This document shows, one piece after another, positions 21,425 through 28,954 of a stretch of 32,311 bases of DNA (position 1 is the stretch's first letter; each line of letters opens with the position of its first letter). The notes under the pieces were generated by a model. It saw only the letters and a program-made list of their open reading frames with translations. It did no database searches and was not told where the DNA came from. Where the stretch lies: IMG/VR virus record IMGVR_UViG_3300043409_002988, positions 1 to 32,311 of that record; one strand, given 5' to 3'. The position numbers and the translations under genes are program-made. This DNA comes from a virus.

Positions 21425-21633
21425 AGCTGATCCCCAACTGGCGGAAGGTCTCGCGCAAGGCGTACTCGGTGCGGCTGATGTATGTCGCCGCGGTGATGAC
21501 CGGCGCGGAGGCCCTGCTGCCGCTCGTCAGCGACTACTTCAAGCGCGGCACCTTCGCCATCTTGACCTTCTTCGTCGTGGCTGGCGCGATTCTGGCGCGG
21601 TTCGTTGTGCAGCAGGAGCTCCACGATGAGTAA
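21421..21633 (+). CDS. Holin-like protein (DUF7940-type)
   Basis: The 70-residue protein reads MKLIPNWRKVSRKAYSVRLM, a transmembrane-like stretch YVAAVMTGAEALLPLVSDYF, and a second one GTFAILTFFVVAGAILARFVV, ending QQELHDE. The charged N-terminus WRKxxRKAYSVRLM with two hydrophobic segments is typical of small class II holin-like proteins found next to endolysins. It would form or trigger inner-membrane lesions that time lysis. ATGA overlap with the upstream gene; its stop overlaps the endolysin start. Confidence 0.8.
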   Translation: MKLIPNWRKVSRKAYSVRLMYVAAVMTGAEALLPLVSDYFKRGTFAILTFFVVAGAILARFVVQQELHDE

Positions 21634-22090
21634 GCGCAAGATCGCTGCCGGAGCCGCCGCGCTGGCCGTCTTCGCCAGTGGATTCGAGGGCATCCGCTAC
21701 GTCGCCTACAACGACCCGCCCGGGATTCTCACCGTCTGCGCCGGGCACACCGGCCCGGACGTCAAGCCGAACATCCGCTACACCAAGGAGCAGTGCGACA
21801 AGTTCCTTGAGGAAGACGCGAGCGACGCGCTGGACACCGTCGATCGGTGCGCGCCCGGGCTGCCGCCGAACACCCGGCTGGCCTTCGGGGACGCCGTCTT
21901 CAACCTCGGCGAGACGATCGTCTGTAATGAACAGCGCAGCACAGCCGCCCGGCTGTTGGCAGCTGGTGATGTTGTTGCAGCCTGTAAGGAGTTGCCGAAG
22001 TGGAACAAGGCCCGGGTTGCCGGCGTGTTGGTTCCACTGCCCGGCCTGACCCGCCGCCGCAATGAGGAGATGCAGCTATGCCTATCCTGA
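21626..22090 (+). CDS. SAR-type GH24 endolysin (lysozyme)
   Basis: The 154-residue protein has a signal-anchor-release N-terminus (KRK then IAAGAAALAVFASGF, 6-20) and the canonical lysozyme triad spacing E-X8-D-X5-T: E21, D30 and T36 in FEGIRYVAYND...GILTVCAGHTG. It cleaves the glycan strands of peptidoglycan. SAR endolysins are exported by Sec without a holin hole and activate on release from the membrane, so the adjacent holin-like protein probably acts as a pinholin. AGGAG lies seven bases before the ATG. Rz starts inside its last codons. Confidence 0.92.
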   Translation: MSKRKIAAGAAALAVFASGFEGIRYVAYNDPPGILTVCAGHTGPDVKPNIRYTKEQCDKFLEEDASDALDTVDRCAPGLPPNTRLAFGDAVFNLGETIVCNEQRSTAARLLAAGDVVAACKELPKWNKARVAGVLVPLPGLTRRRNEEMQLCLS

Positions 22091-22566
22091 CCATTCCCGG
22101 CCTCTGGCTGATCGTCCTGCTGCTCTGCACGAACGGGGTGGCCGGCGTCATGTGGTACGTCAAGTCAAACGACGCCGCCAGCTACAAGCAGCAGCTGGAG
22201 ACCTGCCAAGCTAATGCCGCCGCGTTCAAGAACCAAGTCGTCGCCGAGGGCCAGCTGGCTGCGGCGCGCGCCAAGGCCACCGAGGAACAGAACAGGAGAA
22301 CCGCAGATGAAACCGCTAAAGGCTGGGCTGCTGCCCTTGATGTTGTGCGTCGCAGTGCTGATAACCGGGTGCGCCTCGCCCTCGCCAACCGCGGTGCCGG
22401 TGGCAGTGGCGTGTCCGTCTATCCCGTCTCCGCCCCCGGAATTAATGCGCCCGCCCAAGGCGATCTACCTCCTCCCGAGCGAGTCCTTGCCGACTGCTCG
22501 GAAGACGTACTGACGCTGGCGTGGCTGCAGGACTTCGTAGCAAAGACATCGCACCCGGAGAGGTGA
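22078..22566 (+). CDS. i-spanin Rz-like protein
   Basis: The 162-residue protein has an N-terminal transmembrane helix (GLWLIVLLLCTNGVAGVMWYV, about 8-28) followed by a periplasmic coiled coil (SYKQQLETCQANAAAFKNQVVAEGQLAAARAKATEEQNRRTADETAK), the Rz layout. It spans the periplasm with the outer-membrane Rz1 lipoprotein, encoded in another frame within this gene, and fuses the two membranes in the last step of lysis. It overlaps the endolysin gene end by 13 bases. Confidence 0.87.
   Translation: MPILTIPGLWLIVLLLCTNGVAGVMWYVKSNDAASYKQQLETCQANAAAFKNQVVAEGQLAAARAKATEEQNRRTADETAKGWAAALDVVRRSADNRVRLALANRGAGGSGVSVYPVSAPGINAPAQGDLPPPERVLADCSEDVLTLAWLQDFVAKTSHPER
22307..22513 (+). CDS. o-spanin Rz1-like lipoprotein, nested in Rz
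   Basis: A 68-residue frame inside Rz, in a different register, starts MKPLKAGLLPLMLCVAVLITGC. The lipobox LITGC places the acylated cysteine at about residue 22, and the mature part is short and proline-rich (PSPTAVPVAVACPSIPSPPPELMRPP), exactly the Rz1 pattern. AGGAGAACCGCAG precedes its ATG (22307). A fully embedded Rz1 like this is a known arrangement in lambdoid-type lysis cassettes. Confidence 0.88.
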   Translation: MKPLKAGLLPLMLCVAVLITGCASPSPTAVPVAVACPSIPSPPPELMRPPKAIYLLPSESLPTARKTY

Positions 22567-22579
22567 GAAAGGAAAAGCA

Positions 22580-22900
22580 ATGATGCAACACCGGCCGGGA
22601 AGCGAACCGATTACCAAGGACGACCTCGACGAGGCACTGGCGATCCACTCCGCTGAAGAACAGAAGTGGTTCCACGAAGAGATCGGTCGCGTCCTGCGCG
22701 CCTTCCCGGATGGCGTTGAGGCGCACCGCACCGCGCACGAGGCGATGATCAAAGCAGCAGCCGCCGAAGAGGAGTTCTGGCGCGGGTTGAAGGCCGACAT
22801 CGCCCACAAGAGCATCTGGGGCATCTTGCAGATTTTGCTGATTCTCACCGCGGCCGGGTTGGCAGCCAAGTTTGGTCTGGCCCTGCCGCTGAGCAAATAG
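22580..22900 (+). CDS. Putative membrane protein, 106 aa, C-terminal anchor
   Basis: The soluble acidic N-terminus (SEPITKDDLDEALAIHSAEEQKWFHEEIGRVLRAFPDGVEAHRTAHEAMIKAAAAEEEFWRGL) is followed by one transmembrane helix (SIWGILQILLILTAAGLAAKFGLAL, about 78-102). Proteins of this type are common beside lysis genes in phages and may be antiholins or second holins. Here it is the last gene of the lysis cassette. AAGGAAAAGCA precedes the ATG. A terminator follows. Confidence 0.7.
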   Translation: MMQHRPGSEPITKDDLDEALAIHSAEEQKWFHEEIGRVLRAFPDGVEAHRTAHEAMIKAAAAEEEFWRGLKADIAHKSIWGILQILLILTAAGLAAKFGLALPLSK

Positions 22901-22910
22901 TTTTTTTACC

Positions 22911-22932
22911 GCCAGTTGCGGCTGGCTTTTTT
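22911..22932 (+). terminator. Rho-independent terminator after the lysis cassette
   Basis: GCCAG (22911-22915), loop TTGCGG, CTGGC (22922-22926), then six T residues (22927-22932). It lies directly before the AGGAG ribosome binding site of the next gene (22933-22937), so it may act as an attenuator rather than a full stop. Confidence 0.75.
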
Positions 22933-22945
22933 AGGAGCAGTAAGT

Positions 22946-23653
22946 ATGTCTGACCATAGCGAAAAGCTGAACGCCGCAGCTAATAACGGCGCATCCCTGT
23001 CGAAGGGCACTCAGGTAGCGGAAGCCGCCGAAGCCCACGGCACTTACCACTTCATCGCCTCCGGCCCGGTGGAAGAAAAGCGCGAGCAGTACGTCGCTCT
23101 TCGTGACCGCCTGAACCGCGGCGGCATCAAGGGCTTTGTCGATCGCCTGATCCACGGCAAGAAGATGTTGGCCGAGTTCCTAGCGATCCCGGTCGAACAG
23201 AAGTGGGCGGCTGACTGCCCGAACATCGTGGTCAACGTCGGCAAGAACCTCGCGCTGGACACCTACCTCGCAGGCTCGGCCTACACGGTCACCGGCCCGT
23301 ACATGTTCCTCGCGGGCGGCACCCCGGCCTCGGCCGCGGCAACCGACACGATGGCGACCAAGACCGGCTGGACCGAGGTCGGCGGCACCAACGCACCGCA
23401 ATACACCGCACCGCGCAAGACCTGCGCGTGGTCGGCTGCGTCGGCTGGCTCCAAGGCGCTGTCATCGGCCCTGTCGTTCGCCATCACCACCAGCGGCACC
23501 GTCGCCGGCTGCGGCATCGTCTTTGGCTCTGGCGCGGTGACGACCATCGACTCCACCGCTGGCACGCTGTACTCGGTTGGCGCATTCACTGGCGGATCGA
23601 AGACCGTGGCGAATGGTGACACATTGAATGTCAGTTATACCGCTTCGCTGTAG
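22946..23653 (+). CDS. Putative virion structural protein, 235 aa
   Basis: After an acidic/alanine N-terminus, a helical region (EEKREQYVALRDRLNRGGIKGFVDRLIHGKKML) leads to a beta-rich C-terminal half: NIVVNVGKNLALDTYLAGS, then GPYMFLAGGTPASAAATDTMATKTGWTEVGG, ending ALSFAITTSGTVAGCGIVFGSGA and NGDTLNVSYTASL. This second half resembles phage head-decoration or tail proteins of unassigned function. It begins right after a terminator that could lower its expression. AGGAG precedes ATG 22946. Not recognised beyond that. Confidence 0.7.
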   Translation: MSDHSEKLNAAANNGASLSKGTQVAEAAEAHGTYHFIASGPVEEKREQYVALRDRLNRGGIKGFVDRLIHGKKMLAEFLAIPVEQKWAADCPNIVVNVGKNLALDTYLAGSAYTVTGPYMFLAGGTPASAAATDTMATKTGWTEVGGTNAPQYTAPRKTCAWSAASAGSKALSSALSFAITTSGTVAGCGIVFGSGAVTTIDSTAGTLYSVGAFTGGSKTVANGDTLNVSYTASL

Positions 23654-23708
23654 CCAATCAGGCGGGCTCCAGACGGGGTCCGCCAACCAACTTTAAGGAG
23701 AAGTGAAA

Positions 23709-23900
23709 ATGGCAAGTCCTTTCAAAGCTGGCGACGCAGTTCGCCAAGTTGTCCCGGCCCCGATCGAGGGAACCGTGGATTCCGTGACCATCGACCCGAC
23801 CACCGGGGACCGTTTGTTCAAGGTCGTCTGGGGTGACACCGATGGCGACGGCGTCGAGGAGTCCCGCTACTTCCGCGAAGACGAAATCGAAGCCGCCTAA
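23709..23900 (+). CDS. Small SH3/KOW-like protein, 63 aa
   Basis: The sequence FKAGDAVRQVVPAPIEGTVDSVTIDPTTGDRLFKVVWGDTDGDGVEESRYFREDEIEAA looks like a KOW-type small beta barrel (GDxVRQxxPxPxxGTV, then VxWxD). It may bind protein or nucleic acid or be a structural component. GTG 23703 is possible, but ATG 23709 has a better distance to AGGAG (23695-23699). It lies between two structural genes. Confidence 0.7.
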   Translation: MASPFKAGDAVRQVVPAPIEGTVDSVTIDPTTGDRLFKVVWGDTDGDGVEESRYFREDEIEAA

Positions 23901-23910
23901 ATAGGCAACA

Positions 23911-23932
23911 AGGGCCACCCTCTGCGGTGGCC
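23911..23932 (+). other. Stable hairpin before the first repeat-protein gene
   Basis: GGCCACC (23913-23919), loop CTCTGC, GGTGGCC (23926-23932), with AAGG/CCTT flanks that can extend it. No T-run follows, so it is not a terminator; it sits just upstream of the ribosome binding site of the gene at 23950 and might affect translation. Confidence 0.4.
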
Positions 23933-23949
23933 AACCTTGGAGGTGAGCC

Positions 23950-25644
23950 GTGCCGGCTGGTGATTTCATAACAAGCGACGCCACAGAGAAGGTCACCGGC
24001 GGGGCGTCGCTTGTGAGCGGGAACTTAAGTTCCAGAGACGGCAACATGTTTGTCGCAGTCATTGGCGCCAAGCCGTACAGCGCGACAATCAACACGCCGT
24101 CAGGATTCACCGAGCTCGGGACGCAGCAAACCAACGGCAGCACCGCCAGCGGCGCTGATGCAGGGTCAGTAACGTGGAAGGCGTTTTATAAAATCTGGCA
24201 CACAGGTGACCCAACAACCGTTTCCGCTACAGTGACCGGCGCAAACACATCAGTGATGGTCGTCGAAAGTCTGGGACTGAGCAATAGCTTTGGGACGTCT
24301 TGGGCCACGCCGCAGGTATTTCACGCCAGCGATACGACAGCAGACGGAACTTTCCTGCTCGAATTTACCGGTTCAAACGGCTCGTTTATAGCCGGGAAGT
24401 CTGCCTGCGTTATGGGGGCAATCGCAAACACAGACGCCGGGACCTTCCAGAGCGGCTCCGCATCGTTAGTATGTAGCGGGATCACCAACGGCCCGGTGAA
24501 CCTGAACAGGCAAACTAACGTCACTGGAGACGATAGCGCGCTGATTAATGTGTTCCTTTCTGACGCAACTGGGACCCAAAGCGGGGACTTTTCTTTCTCT
24601 GTCCCTATGAGCGCCAACCCAACCGGTGGCGGCGCCCTTGTTGTTGTTACTGAGTACCAGACGTTTTCCGCAACGATAAGCCAAAGCGCCTCCGCCGGAT
24701 CGATCACAAACAGCGGATTCCTTCTATCAGGCAGCGCATCAGAGCCAGCGTCCGGATCAGATTCGTCCGACGAAACGATGACGTTCAACATGTCGCAAGG
24801 CGAGTCGTCTGCCGCCGCTCACAGCCAATCGACGCTGATGATCGCAGAGGTTTCAGCCGACGTTCCAGCATCATCGGCAACGTCACAAAACTCAGCAACG
24901 ACGGCTCCAGTGTCGCTGACTGACCCGGCGTCTTCTGGGTCGAGTCAGAACGGCGGCATCACCTTCACGGTCACAGACACCGAGCCTGCAACCTCCGGGT
25001 CGTCGCAATCGGCATCCGCGGCGTTCGCTTCATCCGCCACCGAGACGGCATCCGCCGCTGACTCGCCGGCAACCGTCGTCGTCTTCGTCCCAGCAGGAAC
25101 AGCTGTCGGCTCAGCGTCAGATGCGCCAGTCGTGGTTATGGTTGCCCAAGCCTCCCGGGACGAATCGGCATCTGGCGCAACAACCCAGTCCTCGACGCAG
25201 GTCTTCCAGCTTGCCGGGACCGAGCCGCTGTCCGCGCTCGACTCATCCAGCGTGGCCAAGCCGCAGGTCTTCCGGCCGGTGTCCGATCTTGCCCAGAACG
25301 ACTGGGCGCCCTCGAGCGGTCCCGATCTCTACGCGATGATCGACGAGGGTCAGGCCAGCGACGCCGACTACATCTACACCTTCGCGGTCTCGACCTGTGA
25401 GGTCAAGCTATCGACCGGCGGGGTCCCGCTGTCGCGCGACGACCACAACCTCCGCATCAGGCTACTGGCCGGCACCGGGGCAATTCTCATTGCCCTGAAG
25501 CAGGGGGCAACGACCATCCACAGCCAGCAATACGCGCTGACCGGCTCCGCGCAGGACATCGTGATGGCCATCCCCAGCCTGTCGGCTCAGAACATCACCG
25601 ACTACACCAATCTTAGCGTGGCCTTCTCGGCACTTGTGAGCTAA
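23950..25644 (+). CDS. Serine/alanine-rich repeat surface protein A, 564 aa
   Basis: The protein has an N-terminal beta-sandwich-like domain (about 1-235, with INTPSGFTELG and FYKIWHTGDPTTVSATVTGANTS). A run of Ser/Ala/Thr-rich repeats with a period of 20 residues and a [TS]-E-x-x-x-A-x-[DS]-x-x-x-V-x-x-x-F pattern follows (about 240-435; for instance units starting TEPATSGSS, TETASAADS, DESASGATT). A C-terminal domain ends VAFSALVS. Such repeats fit a beta-solenoid or fibrous shaft exposed on the virion. The 5' half appears more AT-rich than the rest. It is a paralogue of the next gene. A GTG start follows GGAGGTGAG. Function as decoration, fibre or adhesin is inferred. Confidence 0.72.
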   Translation: MPAGDFITSDATEKVTGGASLVSGNLSSRDGNMFVAVIGAKPYSATINTPSGFTELGTQQTNGSTASGADAGSVTWKAFYKIWHTGDPTTVSATVTGANTSVMVVESLGLSNSFGTSWATPQVFHASDTTADGTFLLEFTGSNGSFIAGKSACVMGAIANTDAGTFQSGSASLVCSGITNGPVNLNRQTNVTGDDSALINVFLSDATGTQSGDFSFSVPMSANPTGGGALVVVTEYQTFSATISQSASAGSITNSGFLLSGSASEPASGSDSSDETMTFNMSQGESSAAAHSQSTLMIAEVSADVPASSATSQNSATTAPVSLTDPASSGSSQNGGITFTVTDTEPATSGSSQSASAAFASSATETASAADSPATVVVFVPAGTAVGSASDAPVVVMVAQASRDESASGATTQSSTQVFQLAGTEPLSALDSSSVAKPQVFRPVSDLAQNDWAPSSGPDLYAMIDEGQASDADYIYTFAVSTCEVKLSTGGVPLSRDDHNLRIRLLAGTGAILIALKQGATTIHSQQYALTGSAQDIVMAIPSLSAQNITDYTNLSVAFSALVS

Positions 25645-25648
25645 CCAG

Positions 25649-27847
25649 ATGAGCGCGAGCTTCGTAGCCAAGGGGGCGTGGGGCGCGGGAACCACGTCGT
25701 TCTCGCCCGGCATTCCAGCAGGGATGGCGGCCGGGGACTTTATGGTCCTCGACGTCCATACCTGCAACCAAGCGGTCACTACCCCGTCCGGATGGACTCC
25801 CTTCACCGGGACGCCAATCAGCACCGGCACGGCAGGCGCGGCCGGCGGCACCCGCCTGACCCAGTTCTACCGCTGGTGGCAGAGCGGCGATACTGCGCCC
25901 ACCGTCTCGGTCTCCGGCGGCACGGTATCGAACGGCATCATCTCCGGCTACCGTGGCATTGACCAGACAACGCCGTTTGACCTGAACCCGGTCAGCACAA
26001 CGCTGGCAACCGCCAACACGACGCTGACAATGACTGGCCTAACGACGGTCACCGACGGCGCAATGATCCACATCGCCGCGGCGCGCGACGTCGATGCCAA
26101 CTCCACCACTGGCGTCTCGGCCTTCACCAACGCCAACCTGACCGGCCTGACGGAGATTCACGACCAAACCGTCAATACCGCGGTTGGCGGCGGCATCTTC
26201 AACGCCTACGGCATCAAGGACACAGCCGGCGCGATCGGCAACACGACGATCACCCAGTCGAGCTCGATCGCCGTCGGCACCGTCACTGCCTTGCGCCCGG
26301 CGCTGGGAACCACTTACAGCGACTCCACGACGGAAGACCTGACAGCCGCCGACACCAAGGACGCCGAGGCTTCATTCGAGACGGCGCGCAGCGAGTCGGC
26401 AACAGCCGGCAACACCCAGACCGGCATCCTGTTCTTTACGGGCGACGTCACCGAGGCGCTGACGCTCAGCGACACCACCGACGCCACCGTCGTTCATAGC
26501 GTGATGGCGTATGTGTCGTGGCTGCGCCTCGAAGTCCCGGAAAGCACCGGCACCGTCTATGACGTCAGCGCGTCAGCCAACGCATCAGCACTGGACACCA
26601 ACACGGCTGCCGGCACCTTGCCGGTGGCGAACGATGCCACCTCGAGCGCCGGCGACACCAACGCGGCCGCATCTTCGTTTCCCGCCGACAGGTCGGAGTC
26701 ATCTTCCGCCGCAGAAAGCAACACGGCATCTGCCGCCCGGCCGGCAGACAATGCGGAATCTGCCGCCGCCGCCGACACCGAGTCGGTGGTTGCCACGATG
26801 CTCGGAGCGGCCAGCGAGCCGGCAACCGGTGCTGAGTCGAGCTCGGTCGTCACGACATTCGTGTCCGCCAGCACTGAAGCTGGATCGGCCGCAGAGTCGG
26901 GCAGCGTCATCGCCGCCTTCCCGGTAGCAGGCACCGCGTCCGCTTCGGCGTCCGACGCCGGAACAGGCAGCGCGCTGTACCCAGACTCTGGAACAGCTGT
27001 TGCCAGCGCATCCGACACGACGTCAGGCCAGTCCCTGATCCCGGCCTCCGATACGGAGTCGGTTACCTCGGCTGACGCGCAGTCGGTTTTGGCCACCTTC
27101 GTCTCCGCCACAACCGAGGCAGCATCGGCAACGGAGTCCTCGGCCGGCGTTGCTGGCACAGCGTTCGTTGATATTACCGAGTCGGCCTTTGCCGCAACGA
27201 GTGGCACCGCCGCAGCCGTATTTGTCAGCAGCAACAGCGAACCCGGGACAGCGAACGACACCCAGACCGTCATCACCCAGTTCGTCGCGGCGATGAACGA
27301 GGCGGCAGCCGCCGGCCACGCCCAAAGTGTGCTTGCTGTCGCTGTCTCCGCGGCAACCGAGACCTTGTCTGCGCAGGACGCCAAGGACGCGACGATCCTA
27401 TTCCTCTCGGCCGGCACCGCAGCAGCCACAGCGACCGACGCATCAAGCGGCGCCTTCATCTACCTGAGCTCCACCAACGAAGCTGCGTCGTCCGCCGACC
27501 TGATCGACTCGATCAAGCTGATGGTTGGCGCCGTCGTCGAGTCCGGGTTGGCCGACACCACGCAAGTCAACGGCGGTGTGCTCAACGTCTCTGCCGAGGG
27601 CGTGGCCGTGGCGCTGGATGTGGTCACCGGCTACAACGTCCATCTCGGTTCGACCACCGACCAGATTTACAAGATTCTGGCCAACAAGCAAGAGCTCGAC
27701 CCGGTTGCCGGCAAGTATCGCATCTACGACGACGACGGCGTGACGGTGCTCTGGGAGGCCGGGGCTTGGGAAGATGTTGATGCAACGATCCCGTACTCCG
27801 GGAAGCGTTTGCGCCGGATCGACAAGCTGGTTACGCCGTGGCAATAG
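25649..27847 (+). CDS. Serine/alanine-rich repeat surface protein B, 732 aa
   Basis: The N-terminal domain (about 1-220) has the same layout as the neighbour: VTTPSGWTPFTG, FYRWWQSGDTAPTVSVSG, SGYRGIDQTTPFD. At least 12 tandem 20-residue units follow (about 310-620; for example units starting SEPATGAES, STEAGSAAE, DTESVTSAD, NSEPGTAND, ATETLSAQD), so the DNA has a 60-base period. The C-terminal domain (about 630-732) contains YRIYDDDGVTVLWEAGAWEDVD, unlike protein A. The whole suggests a long solenoid stalk with two end domains, a surface decoration or fibre. AACAGCTGTT (26992-27001) encodes T-A-V in a repeat. The ribosome binding site is weak. Confidence 0.72.
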   Translation: MSASFVAKGAWGAGTTSFSPGIPAGMAAGDFMVLDVHTCNQAVTTPSGWTPFTGTPISTGTAGAAGGTRLTQFYRWWQSGDTAPTVSVSGGTVSNGIISGYRGIDQTTPFDLNPVSTTLATANTTLTMTGLTTVTDGAMIHIAAARDVDANSTTGVSAFTNANLTGLTEIHDQTVNTAVGGGIFNAYGIKDTAGAIGNTTITQSSSIAVGTVTALRPALGTTYSDSTTEDLTAADTKDAEASFETARSESATAGNTQTGILFFTGDVTEALTLSDTTDATVVHSVMAYVSWLRLEVPESTGTVYDVSASANASALDTNTAAGTLPVANDATSSAGDTNAAASSFPADRSESSSAAESNTASAARPADNAESAAAADTESVVATMLGAASEPATGAESSSVVTTFVSASTEAGSAAESGSVIAAFPVAGTASASASDAGTGSALYPDSGTAVASASDTTSGQSLIPASDTESVTSADAQSVLATFVSATTEAASATESSAGVAGTAFVDITESAFAATSGTAAAVFVSSNSEPGTANDTQTVITQFVAAMNEAAAAGHAQSVLAVAVSAATETLSAQDAKDATILFLSAGTAAATATDASSGAFIYLSSTNEAASSADLIDSIKLMVGAVVESGLADTTQVNGGVLNVSAEGVAVALDVVTGYNVHLGSTTDQIYKILANKQELDPVAGKYRIYDDDGVTVLWEAGAWEDVDATIPYSGKRLRRIDKLVTPWQ
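26560..27520 (+). repeat. 60-bp-period tandem repeat array in protein B
   Basis: About 12-15 diverged units of 60 bases encode 20-residue blocks with conserved [TS]E, A.[DE], V..F positions. The units differ enough in DNA to show old duplication with selection for the protein pattern. Confidence 0.65.
26992..27001. repeat. AACAGCTGTT copy in repeat protein B
   Basis: Exact palindrome, read T-A-V. The matching spot in the paralogue carries AACAGCTGTC (25098-25107), also T-A-V. Confidence 0.6.
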
Positions 27848-28467
27848 AAGACGACATCCTCCGGCTGCTGCTTGGCCAGAAGATCAGGGGCGCAGATGCC
27901 GAGTGGCACATCTACGACGAGGACGGAAATCACCTCGCCGACCCGGGCGGCGTCATCTGGCGCGGCGTCATCGGCGTCCTTCTCATGTGGGCCAACATCG
28001 AGGAGGAAGAACTCACCGACGAGGAGATGCTCAGCGTCGGCGGCGCCGTCGGCAAGATGGTCTGGTCGCGCACTGAGGACCTGCTGCGCCGAGTCAATCA
28101 GCACTTCAGGACTAGGCTGTATCCGCGCGATCGGCCAAAGCAGAAGATCGCCTACCGCAGCAAGGCCGCCGGCACGGAGAAGGGTGTTGTCGCTGGTTTC
28201 CGCCGGCCGGCAGACAACAGGAAGATCGACTGGTCGCGCATCTTCGACCCACCGCAACAGCCAACAGCTGTTCCGCCTGTTGCTGTTGTCAACAAGATTC
28301 CGCGCATTCTTGACCAATACGACGGAGCCGGTGTTGCGCTGCGAACGGAAGCCGATACACTTTCGCAGCAACAGTTGTTGTCAGCTGTTGTTGGTCCCGA
28401 TCCGGTTGCGATTGTCCGGAAAAGGAATGAGCAGGCGCTGGCGATGATCCTGATGGAAATGATGTAG
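27838..28467 (+). CDS. Hypothetical structural-region protein, 209 aa
   Basis: N-terminal VAIEDDILRLLLGQKIRGADAEWHIYDEDGNHLADPGGVIWRGVIGVLLMWANIEEEELTDEEML is acidic with one hydrophobic stretch (GVIGVLLMWANI). The C-terminal half is basic then helical (LSQQQLLSAVVGPDPVAIVRKRNEQALAMILMEMM). No family is recognised. The GTG start overlaps protein B's stop. It holds an unusual cluster of three motif members within 127 bases (28263, 28370 and 28380). Confidence 0.7.
   Translation: MAIEDDILRLLLGQKIRGADAEWHIYDEDGNHLADPGGVIWRGVIGVLLMWANIEEEELTDEEMLSVGGAVGKMVWSRTEDLLRRVNQHFRTRLYPRDRPKQKIAYRSKAAGTEKGVVAGFRRPADNRKIDWSRIFDPPQQPTAVPPVAVVNKIPRILDQYDGAGVALRTEADTLSQQQLLSAVVGPDPVAIVRKRNEQALAMILMEMM
28263..28389. 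repeat. Cluster of three AACAGCTGTT-family sites
   Basis: AACAGCTGTT (28263-28272) is exact; AACAGTTGTT (28370-28379) is directly followed by GTCAGCTGTT (28380-28389); CTGTTGCTGTTGTCAACA lies between at 28278-28295. This is the densest intragenic cluster in the window. Confidence 0.6.
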
Positions 28468-28476
28468 GAGACCACG

Positions 28477-28668
28477 ATGGAAATCTACGCAGTTGGACTG
28501 ATGCCGGCCGAGCCGCCCGATCCGAATGTCCGCCACCGCAAGATGATGGACGGCGGTTTCGAGGGGAAGCTGGAGGGCGCTTTTCAGGAGCCGCGCGAGG
28601 GCGAGATGTGGGAGCCCTACGACCCGAACGGCAACACCGTCAAATGTCGTGACATGAAGAAGGGCTAA
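28477..28668 (+). CDS. Hypothetical protein, 63 aa
   Basis: The product (MEIYAVGLMPAEPPDPNVRH..., with EGKLEGAFQEPREGEMWEPYDPNGNTVKCRDMKKG) is hydrophilic and proline-rich, with no recognisable domain. TAGGAGACCACG precedes the ATG. It is part of the string of small genes between the repeat proteins and the scaffold gene. Confidence 0.65.
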   Translation: MEIYAVGLMPAEPPDPNVRHRKMMDGGFEGKLEGAFQEPREGEMWEPYDPNGNTVKCRDMKKG

Positions 28669-28671
28669 GAG

Positions 28672-28944
28672 ATGGCTGACAAAGTTAGCTACACCCCGAT
28701 CGGTTACCAGCAGATTTCCACGCTGACCGCCGCCGTCGGGCTGACCGCCCCCCGCGGCGCGCGCGGCGCAATCATCACCGTCGAGACGCAGGGCGTCCGC
28801 TGGCGCGATGACGGCACCAACCCGACCGCCGCCATCGGCATGCCGGTCGCTGCCGGCACGACGTTTGAATACAACGGCGACGTCACCAAGATCAAGTTTA
28901 TCGAGCAAGCGGCCAGCGCCAAGCTGAACGTCGCCTATTTCTGA
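28672..28944 (+). CDS. Small beta-rich structural-type protein, 90 aa
   Basis: The sequence YTPIGYQQISTLTAAVGLTAPRGARGAIITVETQGVRWRDDGTNPTAAIGMPVAAGTTFEYNGDVTKIKFIEQAASAKLNVAYF is a compact beta fold with the look of phage head or tail decoration proteins. The segment GVRWRDDGTNPTAAIGMPV recurs in many phages as a component of unknown location. The ATG follows AAGGGCTAAGAG. It is grouped with the two neighbouring small genes. Confidence 0.7.
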   Translation: MADKVSYTPIGYQQISTLTAAVGLTAPRGARGAIITVETQGVRWRDDGTNPTAAIGMPVAAGTTFEYNGDVTKIKFIEQAASAKLNVAYF

Positions 28945-28954
28945 GGAGAAGCAA

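Noticed and set aside
23950-27847. Diversity-generating retroelement (template/variable repeats)
   Set aside because: No reverse transcriptase gene or adenine-biased template repeat is visible; the repeats are diverged protein repeats.
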